Origin: UBA3775 sp051877895
GTDB lineage: Bacteria > Bacillota > Clostridia > Lachnospirales > Lachnospiraceae
Length of the DNA: 24,661 bases
Reading direction: 5' to 3'
Assembly: GCA_051877895.1 (NCBI GenBank)
Contig: JBJEJI010000005.1
Coordinates: 1 to 24,661 of the forward strand
The stretch's first letter is position 1, and every line of letters starts with the position of its first letter. The position numbers and the translations under genes are program-made. The notes below the pieces were generated by a model. It saw only the letters and a program-made list of their open reading frames with translations, was not told the DNA's origin and ran no database searches. This document shows, in pieces, positions 13,324-20,270 of the stretch.

Positions 13324-13581
13324 ATGAAAGAATTTAACTACACAATTACAGACGAAACCGGTATTCACGCAAGACCGGCAGGTATTATTGCCAAAAAGGC
13401 AAAGGAGTTTTCAGCAACAACAACTATCACCAAAGACGGAAAGAGCGCAGAACTTAGGAAGCTAATGGCTGTTATGAGCCTTGGGGTAAAAAAAGGCGAC
13501 ACAGTAACCGTAGCAGCAGATGGAGCTGATGAAGAGGCAGCTATTGCGGCATTAGAAGAACTGTTTAAAACAGAACTGTAA
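13324..13581 (+). CDS. ptsH: Phosphocarrier protein HPr
   Basis: An 85-residue HPr of the PEP-dependent sugar phosphotransferase system. It receives phosphate from Enzyme I on His15 (TGIHARPAG) and passes it to sugar-specific EIIA domains. Length and fold motifs (VMSLGVKKGD, GADEEAA, ALEELF) are standard. The regulatory site is not: aligning without gaps to Bacillus subtilis HPr from His15, the HPr-kinase target Ser46 is replaced by Lys (ELRKLMAVMSLG; K46). The classical HPr-Ser-P/CcpA signal therefore cannot form on this copy. The start has GAGG 8 bases upstream. Enzyme I follows after 93 bases containing a long stem-loop. Confidence 0.95.
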   Translation: MKEFNYTITDETGIHARPAGIIAKKAKEFSATTTITKDGKSAELRKLMAVMSLGVKKGDTVTVAADGADEEAAIAALEELFKTEL

Positions 13582-13593
13582 TCTGATGACCAG

Positions 13594-13651
13594 ACACTGT
13601 CCGATGCAGTATGATATACGTTAGTTCAGCAACGGTTTTGCCGGGCAGTGT
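13594..13651 (+). other. Long stem-loop between ptsH and ptsI
   Basis: ACACTGTCCG (13594-13603) pairs with CGGGCAGTGT (13642-13651) over ten positions with one wobble. After a 2-base bulge GCA (13606-13608) pairs with TGC (13639-13641), leaving a ~30-base loop. There is no T-run, so it is not a standard terminator. The ptsI RBS (AGGAGG, 13659-13664) lies just outside the stem. It could set the HPr to Enzyme I ratio by processing or partial termination. Confidence 0.5.
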
Positions 13652-13674
13652 ATAATACAGGAGGTTGATGTTAT

Positions 13675-15291
13675 ATGGAAAAATTTATGGGAAAATCCAT
13701 ATATAAAGCCATTTCAATCGGTCCGCTTCACTATTATAAAAAAGTGCAGGCTACCGTTGTCAGAACCCGTGTGAACAATGTAGAAGATGAAATCAGGCGT
13801 TTTGACCTTGCCAGAAAAAAGGCAACAGAGCAGCTTTCTACATTATATGAAAAGGCTCTTGCAAAGGTTGGAGATTCAGGTGCAGGGGTTTTTGAGGTGC
13901 ATATGATGATGCTGGAGGACGAGGATTATCTGGAGTCTGTTTACAATATCATTCGCAGTCAGGCAATCAATGCAGAGTTTGCAGTTGCAACAACCAGCGA
14001 TAACTTTGTTGCCATGTTTGCTGCGATGGATGATGAATATATGCAGGCCAGAGCTATTGATATAAAAGATATTTCCGACCGCGTTATCAACGTTCTTTCC
14101 GGTATAGATACAGAAACCGGCATGGAGGAGCCGGTCATTCTGGCAGCTGAAGACTTGGCACCAAGTGAAACGGTACAGATGGACCAGTCCAAACTCCTTG
14201 CTTTTATTACAGAATTGGGAAGTGTTAATTCACACACTGCAATACTGGCTCGTACCATGGGTATCCCGGCTTTAATTGGCATAAAACTGGACGACAGCTA
14301 TAATGGCAAAATGGCAATTGTGGACGGTAATACCGGAACTCTTATTATTGACCCTACCGAGGAAGTGCTTGCGTCTTATGGTGAGAAGAAGGAAGCAGAG
14401 GAACAGCAGAAAAAACTTCTTCAGGAATTAAAAGGTAAGCCTACTGTTACAAAGGACGGCAAAGAAATAAAGCTTTATGCCAATATAGGCAGCGTTGGAG
14501 ATGTTGCAGGTGTGCTTGCCAATGATGCCGGGGGAATCGGTCTCTTCAGAAGTGAATTTTTATATCTTGAGTCGAATGATTTCCCTACGGAAGAAGAGCA
14601 GTTCAGGGCCTATAAAATGGTTGCGGAAAACATGGCAGGCAAAAAAGTCATAATACGTACCCTTGATATCGGTGCGGACAAACAGGCTGATTATTTTAAT
14701 CTTAAGCACGAGGAAAATCCGGCCATGGGACTGCGGGCAATCCGCATATGTCTTACCAGACCTGAAATACTTAAAACACAGCTTCGTGCTATTTTAAGAG
14801 CAGGCATGTATGGAACAGTTTCTGTTATGTTCCCTATGATTACATCCGTCTGGGAGGTAAGAAAGGCTAAAGAAATCCTTGCTGAAGTGAAGGAGGAACT
14901 TAAAGCTGACGGTATTCCGTTTAACGATGTGGAGGTTGGTATAATGATTGAAACACCGGCGGCCGTAATGATTTCAGATCTTTTAGCAAAGGAAGTAGAT
15001 TTCTTCAGCATCGGCACCAACGACCTGACGCAGTATTCATTGGCCATTGATCGTCAGAACGAGAGCCTGGATATGTTCTATGACGCACATCACGAAGCGG
15101 TGCTTCGTATGATAGAGATGACGGTAGCAAATGGTCATAAAGAAAACATATGGGTAGGTATCTGCGGCGAACTTGGTGCAGATATGGAACTGACAGAACG
15201 TTTTATCAAAATGGGCATTGACGAATTATCAGTTTCGTCCTCCTATATTCTTCCTATCAGAAAGCTGATTGGAGAAATCAGCTGCGAATAA
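13675..15291 (+). CDS. ptsI: PTS Enzyme I (PEP-protein phosphotransferase)
   Basis: A 538-residue Enzyme I. It transfers phosphate from PEP to its own histidine and then to HPr. The phosphohistidine is H187 in GSVNSHTAILARTMGIPALIG. PEP-barrel motifs follow: GIGLFRSEFLYLE, RTLDIGADKQ, NPAMGLRAIR, GIMIETPAAVM, FFSIGTNDLTQYSLAIDR and WVGICGELGAD with the acid/base Cys. It is about 30 residues shorter than B. subtilis or E. coli Enzyme I, with no key motif lost. AGGAGG lies 10 bases before the ATG. It is downstream of ptsH; no sugar-specific EII gene is in the window. The next gene is an unrelated nuclease-like protein 53 bases downstream. Confidence 0.95.
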   Translation: MEKFMGKSIYKAISIGPLHYYKKVQATVVRTRVNNVEDEIRRFDLARKKATEQLSTLYEKALAKVGDSGAGVFEVHMMMLEDEDYLESVYNIIRSQAINAEFAVATTSDNFVAMFAAMDDEYMQARAIDIKDISDRVINVLSGIDTETGMEEPVILAAEDLAPSETVQMDQSKLLAFITELGSVNSHTAILARTMGIPALIGIKLDDSYNGKMAIVDGNTGTLIIDPTEEVLASYGEKKEAEEQQKKLLQELKGKPTVTKDGKEIKLYANIGSVGDVAGVLANDAGGIGLFRSEFLYLESNDFPTEEEQFRAYKMVAENMAGKKVIIRTLDIGADKQADYFNLKHEENPAMGLRAIRICLTRPEILKTQLRAILRAGMYGTVSVMFPMITSVWEVRKAKEILAEVKEELKADGIPFNDVEVGIMIETPAAVMISDLLAKEVDFFSIGTNDLTQYSLAIDRQNESLDMFYDAHHEAVLRMIEMTVANGHKENIWVGICGELGADMELTERFIKMGIDELSVSSSYILPIRKLIGEISCE

Positions 15292-15344
15292 GGGTCGGTC
15301 AGAAAACACCGGGATGTTGAAAATGAAGCAAAGGACAGTGATAT

Positions 15345-16073
15345 ATGAAGTCAGTGAATGGGCTGAAAGACAAAGACATCAGGGAGCCCCTGTTTGATTT
15401 TCTGGATGAAAGCTATGGAAAAATCCGAATAATTGAGGAAAAGACCATGGGAAGCTCCCGTGCGGATGTGGTTATGGTAATGCCGGATTCACTTTGCGGA
15501 ATAGAGATTAAGAGTGATGCTGATACCTATACCAGACTTTCCGGTCAGGTGGAGGATTATGATAAATACTATGATTACAACTTTGTGGTGGTCGGCACCA
15601 GTCATGCCCTGCATATCAGAGAGCATGTGCCGGAATACTGGGGTGTGATTACAGTAGAACTTGCAGATGATAAATTTGACTTTTATTTTTTAAGACAGCC
15701 ACAGCTTAATCCTAAGGTAACTTGGAAGAAAAAGCTGGAGATTTTATGGAGACCTGAACTGGCTAAACTGCAGGAACTTTATCAGATTCCAAAGTATAAA
15801 GAAAAGAGCAAAGCCTTTGTAATTGAAAAAATTTCAGAGAGACTGGAAGCCGGGAAGATAGAAGAAACGGGATTTTGTCAGGAAGTCAGCAATCTTCTCA
15901 TGGAGAGGGACTATAATACTGTGGAAGAGGACCTTGCCAAATACCGCAAAGGGGAAATTGCAAAAAAACTTGAACAGAAAATGAGTCCTGCCATGAAGAT
16001 AGAGCTTCTTGAAAAGCGGGAGCAGGCAAAGCGGAATTTAAAAGGAAGAACCGGACGCAGAAGGCGTCGGTAA
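15345..16073 (+). CDS. PD-(D/E)XK nuclease-like protein (sce7726 type)
   Basis: A 242-residue soluble protein. The N-terminal ~100 residues look like a restriction-nuclease fold: a helix with REPLFDFL, then SSRADVVMV (D41) and GIEIKSD (E54-x-K56), the D...ExK catalytic pattern, then a helical QVEDYDKYYDY and a strand YNFVVVGTSH. This is the pattern of sce7726-type proteins, though I name that family from memory. The rest is helical and ends in a strongly basic tail (KGRTGRRRRR), suggesting nucleic-acid binding. The RBS is weak (AAAGGA, 9 bases upstream). It lies 53 bases after ptsI and may be cotranscribed by chance. Its function, whether repair, restriction-like or phage-related, is unknown. 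Confidence 0.6.
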   Translation: MKSVNGLKDKDIREPLFDFLDESYGKIRIIEEKTMGSSRADVVMVMPDSLCGIEIKSDADTYTRLSGQVEDYDKYYDYNFVVVGTSHALHIREHVPEYWGVITVELADDKFDFYFLRQPQLNPKVTWKKKLEILWRPELAKLQELYQIPKYKEKSKAFVIEKISERLEAGKIEETGFCQEVSNLLMERDYNTVEEDLAKYRKGEIAKKLEQKMSPAMKIELLEKREQAKRNLKGRTGRRRRR

Positions 16074-16087
16074 AATGGAGTAATAAT

Positions 16088-16128
16088 ATGCCCCCAAAGT
16101 CAGACCGAAAATCTAACCTTGGGGGCAT
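16088..16128. terminator. Bidirectional hairpin between convergent genes
   Basis: ATGCCCCCAA (16088-16097) pairs perfectly over ten bases with TTGGGGGCAT (16119-16128) around a ~21-base loop. It sits in the 61-base gap between the nuclease-like gene (+) and the ABC operon (-). T-runs are short on both sides (ATTATT on the minus strand), so it is a strong stem but an atypical intrinsic terminator. Confidence 0.6.
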
Positions 16129-16134
16129 TCGTAA

Positions 16135-17949
16135 TTATACTCCGCAATTTACGTAATACTGTGCCTGAGCGGCAAACATTTCTGCATAAATTCCGTTGGG
16201 GATTTCAACAAGTTCATCATGGGTACCATACTCTTTAATTGTATCATTAGCAAAAACAGCTACTTTGTCGCAGAATTTACAGCTTGATAATCTGTGTGAA
16301 ATGTATATTGCGGTACGTCCGCCCACAAGTGAGTTGAACTGGCGGTATATTTCATATTCTGCAACCGGATCGAGAGCGGCAGTGGGTTCGTCAAGAATGA
16401 CAATCGGCGCATTCCGGTAAAGTGCACGGCTGATGGCAACCTTCTGCTTCTGACCACCCGAAAGTTCCGTACCTTTTTCGTCAAAGGTTTTGAAAAGTGT
16501 AGTATCCAGTCCGTGCTCCAGCTTCTGTGCATCATCATAAAATCCTGACAGCTTCAGAACCTCCTCGATTTTTGCATCGTCACTATCCTCTGCTAAAGAA
16601 ATATTCTCACGGAGACTGAAGGCGAAAATCTGGAAATCCTGAAAAACAACTGCAAACAGTTTTCTATATTCCTCTGTAGAATAATCCTTGATATTCACTC
16701 CGTCAATTAGTATCTCTCCTTCGGTCACATCATAGAGACGGCATAAAAGCTTGATAAAAGTAGTTTTTCCCGCACCGTTAAGTCCCACAACCGCAAGGTG
16801 TTCACCTGATTTAATCTTAATGTTTATATCCTGCAGAACATAATTCTCCGAACGCGGATATTTGAAGCTTACATGTGAAAATTCAATGACATGTTCCCCT
16901 TTTTTTACGGACTTTGTACCTTTTGGCATAGCATCCGGATATGCGGTAAACTCCAGATAACGGTGGGCGTAGTTACAGCGTTTATACAGTTCCTGTGCTG
17001 ATGAAACTATGTAATATAAACTCCAGTAAAGGTTTGAAGCACTGCTTATGCACATCTGGAAATCGCCTATGGTGACAGCCTTTGTAATTGCCAGGAACCC
17101 GATGTAAAAATAGGACATTCCATCGCGAATGGCATTTACAATATTTATCAGAATATTATTTGGACGCATTTTTCGCTGCTGGCTTTTCCATACCCGTACC
17201 TGATTATCGCTGACATTGTCTGCTTTTTGGCACATCATATCTGCACTGTCATAAAGACGTATGTCTTTTCCGTACCGGAAATCTGAAAGCTGGTAGAATA
17301 CATAGCCCCAGATTCTGTTCATTTTGGAAAGCTCCATAAAGCTTTCGGCTTCAATTTTGTTGTTCTTTGAATTAATCCAGGTGATAAGCACCAGGGATAT
17401 AAGCTGAACAGGGATAAGCCATGGACAGGTGATTATAATAAGTACTGTAACACTGCACAGTACAGCGATATTTTTTATCATATTAAAAAGCTGGTCGAGA
17501 ATGCCGCCGGCACCGCCGCTGTACCAGCTCATTCCGTCCTTGGCCTTTGCAAGTTTGTCAAGGGCTTCCGGGTTTTCGGTGTGCTCATAATCCATAGTCA
17601 TTGTATGCCTTGACAATTCAGTTTCAAAATACTGGTTAAACCATTCGCGGTGCACGTCTATGACCTGATTTGCAAGATAATTAAGTAGTGCCGAAATTAA
17701 ATCGATGCCGATAATAAGACCGGTATAAAAAATGATTTTATCCAGATGATTTTCCGCAGGCTCTCCGCCTAATATAAATACCAGTTCATCAATCAGATAT
17801 TTTGGAAGTATGATTCCGGTCATTGTGGGAATATATTCAACTGCAAATTTAAGTATATACATCCAGAACATCAGCGGCTTTTCCCGGCGGACGGTTTTTA
17901 ACATGAATTTTAAGGTTTTGCTTGTCTTTTTTTCTTTTACTTTACTCAC
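16135..17949 (-). CDS. ABC exporter half-transporter (second of pair)
   Basis: A 604-residue fusion of a membrane domain and an ATPase. About six hydrophobic segments lie within residues 30-310, including a conserved YEHTENPEALDKL motif (121-133) shared with its partner. The nucleotide-binding domain begins near 355: Walker A GLNGAGKT (389-396), Q-loop Q437, signature LSGGQ (496-500), Walker B VILDE with catalytic E521, and H-loop H552. All ATPase residues are present. The start is a GTG overlapping the end of the upstream gene by 8 bases, with GAGG 9 bases before it, so translation is coupled. With its neighbour it most likely forms a heterodimeric exporter of a drug, peptide or lipid; the cargo is unknown. 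Confidence 0.9.
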   Translation of the reverse strand: MSKVKEKKTSKTLKFMLKTVRREKPLMFWMYILKFAVEYIPTMTGIILPKYLIDELVFILGGEPAENHLDKIIFYTGLIIGIDLISALLNYLANQVIDVHREWFNQYFETELSRHTMTMDYEHTENPEALDKLAKAKDGMSWYSGGAGGILDQLFNMIKNIAVLCSVTVLIIITCPWLIPVQLISLVLITWINSKNNKIEAESFMELSKMNRIWGYVFYQLSDFRYGKDIRLYDSADMMCQKADNVSDNQVRVWKSQQRKMRPNNILINIVNAIRDGMSYFYIGFLAITKAVTIGDFQMCISSASNLYWSLYYIVSSAQELYKRCNYAHRYLEFTAYPDAMPKGTKSVKKGEHVIEFSHVSFKYPRSENYVLQDINIKIKSGEHLAVVGLNGAGKTTFIKLLCRLYDVTEGEILIDGVNIKDYSTEEYRKLFAVVFQDFQIFAFSLRENISLAEDSDDAKIEEVLKLSGFYDDAQKLEHGLDTTLFKTFDEKGTELSGGQKQKVAISRALYRNAPIVILDEPTAALDPVAEYEIYRQFNSLVGGRTAIYISHRLSSCKFCDKVAVFANDTIKEYGTHDELVEIPNGIYAEMFAAQAQYYVNCGV

Positions 17950-19795
17950 TTACAGCCACCTCGCTTTCCGGGGAATCAACATAATACTGAGCCTGTATAC
18001 GGAACATTTCTGCATACGGGCCGTTTTGTTTCAGCAGACTTTCGTGTGTGCCGTATTCCACCATTTCGCCGTCCTTAAACATTGCTACATTTGAGCAGAA
18101 CTGGGTGGAGCTGAGACGGTGGCTTATATATACCGCGGTTTTTCCGCCGATGAGTTTGTCAAAATCGTTGTAAAGTCTGCTTTCCGCAAGGGCATCCAGG
18201 GCAGCGGTTGGTTCATCAAGAACTACTACCGGAGCATCTTTATACAGTGCACGGGCAAGAGCCAGCTTCTGCTTTTCACCGCCTGACAAATCGACACCAT
18301 CATCATGTATGATTTTTAGTATTTCGGTTGAAATGCCGTTGGGGAGTTCACTGAGTTTTTCAGAAAGTCCTGCATCAACAAGACATTTTTCGGCCTTTGT
18401 ATTGTCGGTAGCTTCGGGAGTGTTCATGGATACATTCTCAGACAAAGGAAAAGCAAAAAGTGCCACATCCTGAAATACCGGTGAAAAAATGCTGTAATAG
18501 CTACGCTTGCTGTAGACATTTATATTTATGCCGTTTAAAAGAATTTCTCCTTCGGTTGGTTCGTAAAGACGAAGCAGCAGTTTTATAAATGTAGATTTTC
18601 CTGCACCGTTAAGTCCCACTACCGCCAGGCGTTCACCTGCTTTAATTTTTATGGACATATTTTTAAGTGCATATTTTTCTGATTTCGGATATTTGAAGGA
18701 AACATTTCTGAATTCAAATTCATAGCTGTCAAAGTGTGGCACTGTTTTGCCAATATCAGTAGTTGTTTCATCAAACTCCATAAAGCTACGGAAATCATCA
18801 ACCTGACGGCTGGATTCCAGCAACTGTGTAATTCCCTGGAGGAAGGTTGAAATATAGTTATAAAATGATATTGAAGAGCCGAGATATAAGCTAAAATTAC
18901 CTATGGTAATATTTCCGCTAATCGCCTGATATATGAGCCAGGCATATACTGCCGCCTGAGACAGAGCAAAAAGTATTCTGTTTATCCAGGAGGTAATAAG
19001 CCAGGCTATTGCGTTATTTTTCTGCGCTGTAATACGCTCCTCTTTAAGTTCTTTTATTTTTTCGGTCAGCCAGTCAGCAAGACCGAACATACGGATATCT
19101 TTTGCAGTGTCAAAGTTTGTGGTTACTCCACTGAGATAGTTGTCCTTACGCCACCAGGGAGCAAGAGGATCCCATACACGTTTTTTAACCGTTTTGTTAG
19201 TCTGATTATTAAGCAGGAAATTTATGATACATATAACAATCATAATCAGGACCACAAAAATATTCATGGTGCCCAGGATTATGATTCCTACCATTACTAC
19301 TGCTGCCGACAGCATAAGATCAACTATAGTACGCATCATGCCCTCAACACCTACATTGTTTCCTGTGCAGGCATTTCCTGCTTTCTGATGGCAGTCAAGT
19401 ACATCCGGGTTTTCCGTGTGCTCGAAATCAAGTCTCATTAACTTTCCGTTTTTCTCGGACAGAAGCTTGCAGCGTGCAGCTATATATCGCCACCATATCT
19501 CGCTGTAATAAAAGGAATTCAATATAGTTGAGACGACCTGTATAAGAGCAAATGTGACCATAAGCCATAAAAGGTCTGTGACTCCTGCATTGTCCGTTAT
19601 CATGTCAATGACAAATTTGGACATAAAGGTCCAGAGATACTGCATGGTAGGTGTACAGATTACGCCTATGGGAATAAGCAGCAGAAAGTGCCGGTCGCAA
19701 TGTATCATGGTTTTTAGAATATACTTCGTGTTACTGAAAACCCCAAAGTCCTTGTGAAAAGGATTGGTTTGTTCTTTTGTTTTAGAGTTTTTCAT
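17942..19795 (-). CDS. ABC exporter half-transporter (first of pair)
   Basis: A 617-residue half-transporter, first gene of the exporter operon. Membrane segments lie in the first ~330 residues, and FEHTENPDVLDC (about 124-135) mirrors the partner's motif. ATPase motifs: Walker A GLNGAGKS (394-401), signature LSGGE (503-507), Walker B VVLDE with Glu at 528, and H-loop His at 559. Both half-transporters therefore have complete sites, unlike many heterodimers with one degenerate site. The frame opens at 19810, but the ATG at 19795 is preferred: GGAG lies 8 bases upstream, while the first ATG has only AGGA 3 bases away. A promoter (19871-19899) and a perfect palindrome (19821-19832) lie upstream. 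Confidence 0.9.
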   Translation of the reverse strand: MKNSKTKEQTNPFHKDFGVFSNTKYILKTMIHCDRHFLLLIPIGVICTPTMQYLWTFMSKFVIDMITDNAGVTDLLWLMVTFALIQVVSTILNSFYYSEIWWRYIAARCKLLSEKNGKLMRLDFEHTENPDVLDCHQKAGNACTGNNVGVEGMMRTIVDLMLSAAVVMVGIIILGTMNIFVVLIMIVICIINFLLNNQTNKTVKKRVWDPLAPWWRKDNYLSGVTTNFDTAKDIRMFGLADWLTEKIKELKEERITAQKNNAIAWLITSWINRILFALSQAAVYAWLIYQAISGNITIGNFSLYLGSSISFYNYISTFLQGITQLLESSRQVDDFRSFMEFDETTTDIGKTVPHFDSYEFEFRNVSFKYPKSEKYALKNMSIKIKAGERLAVVGLNGAGKSTFIKLLLRLYEPTEGEILLNGININVYSKRSYYSIFSPVFQDVALFAFPLSENVSMNTPEATDNTKAEKCLVDAGLSEKLSELPNGISTEILKIIHDDGVDLSGGEKQKLALARALYKDAPVVVLDEPTAALDALAESRLYNDFDKLIGGKTAVYISHRLSSTQFCSNVAMFKDGEMVEYGTHESLLKQNGPYAEMFRIQAQYYVDSPESEVAVSE

Positions 19796-19820
19796 TAAAA
19801 AGTCTCCCATTTTCCTGTTG

Positions 19821-19832
19821 TAATCCGGATTA
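19821..19832. promoter_or_regulatory. Perfect 12-bp palindrome, candidate operator of ABC operon
   Basis: TAATCCGGATTA is a perfect inverted repeat between the predicted promoter (19871-19899) and the first ABC gene's RBS, about 39 bases downstream of the -10. The position suits a repressor roadblock. The inner AATCCGGATT also occurs at 5328-5337 before the PEP-synthase-like gene. Confidence 0.4.
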
Positions 19833-19870
19833 TCCGCTTAATTGCCGGACAAAAAATTTGAATTAATAAT

Positions 19871-19899
19871 TGTATAACATAAATATTGGTTGTTGTCTA
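19871..19899 (-). promoter_or_regulatory. Promoter of ABC exporter operon
   Basis: On the minus strand TAGACA (19899-19894) and TATACA (19876-19871) are spaced by exactly 17 bases. The leader to the start at 19795 would be about 70 bases and contains the 12-bp palindrome. Confidence 0.5.
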
Positions 19900-20009
19900 T
19901 GCTTACTTTTCAGGCTTGTTTTACCGATAGTTGAAACAATTAACGAATCAAATGCTATACATTTTTTGGCATATATGATAAAATGAAAGGCAGTTTTTAA
20001 CGAGCATAA

Positions 20010-20192
20010 AGCGTAGCGTTTGCCAGTTTGACCCCTGAACGGGGCGGGGATTATAAAGCTGTAATCGTTGTATGCCACGGAACGCTGATGCAGTATGTAT
20101 TGGGAATGGAACATCCTCAGAACGGACAGGTTCAGGAGTTTGCATATGAGGTTTTTGGATATGTTGGTAATTCGAAAAAGGATTTGCAATAA
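20010..20192 (+). pseudogene. C-terminal remnant of histidine phosphatase
   Basis: A 60-codon frame with no start codon or RBS, directly preceded by an in-frame TAA. Its translation contains GGDYKAVIVVCHGTLMQYVLG, which matches the second half of the histidine phosphatase (phosphoglycerate mutase-like) fold: a beta strand ending in the catalytic His of the HG motif, then a helix. The first catalytic RHG motif and everything N-terminal to it are missing. The frame ends in SKKDLQ and a TAA at 20190-20192. It is best explained as what remains after a deletion or insertion replaced the gene's 5' part. It lies between the ABC promoter and the GGDEF gene. Confidence 0.6.
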
Positions 20193-20270
20193 GAGAATTT
20201 TTTATGGGATGATAATTCATCTATGAAATAATAAAAAAATATGATAATTTTACATATGATAGGAGTATTT

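Noticed and set aside
13651..13656. TATAAT as an internal ptsI promoter
   Set aside because: No -35 and no proper TGn extension; it begins at the end of the stem-loop and is AT-rich by context.
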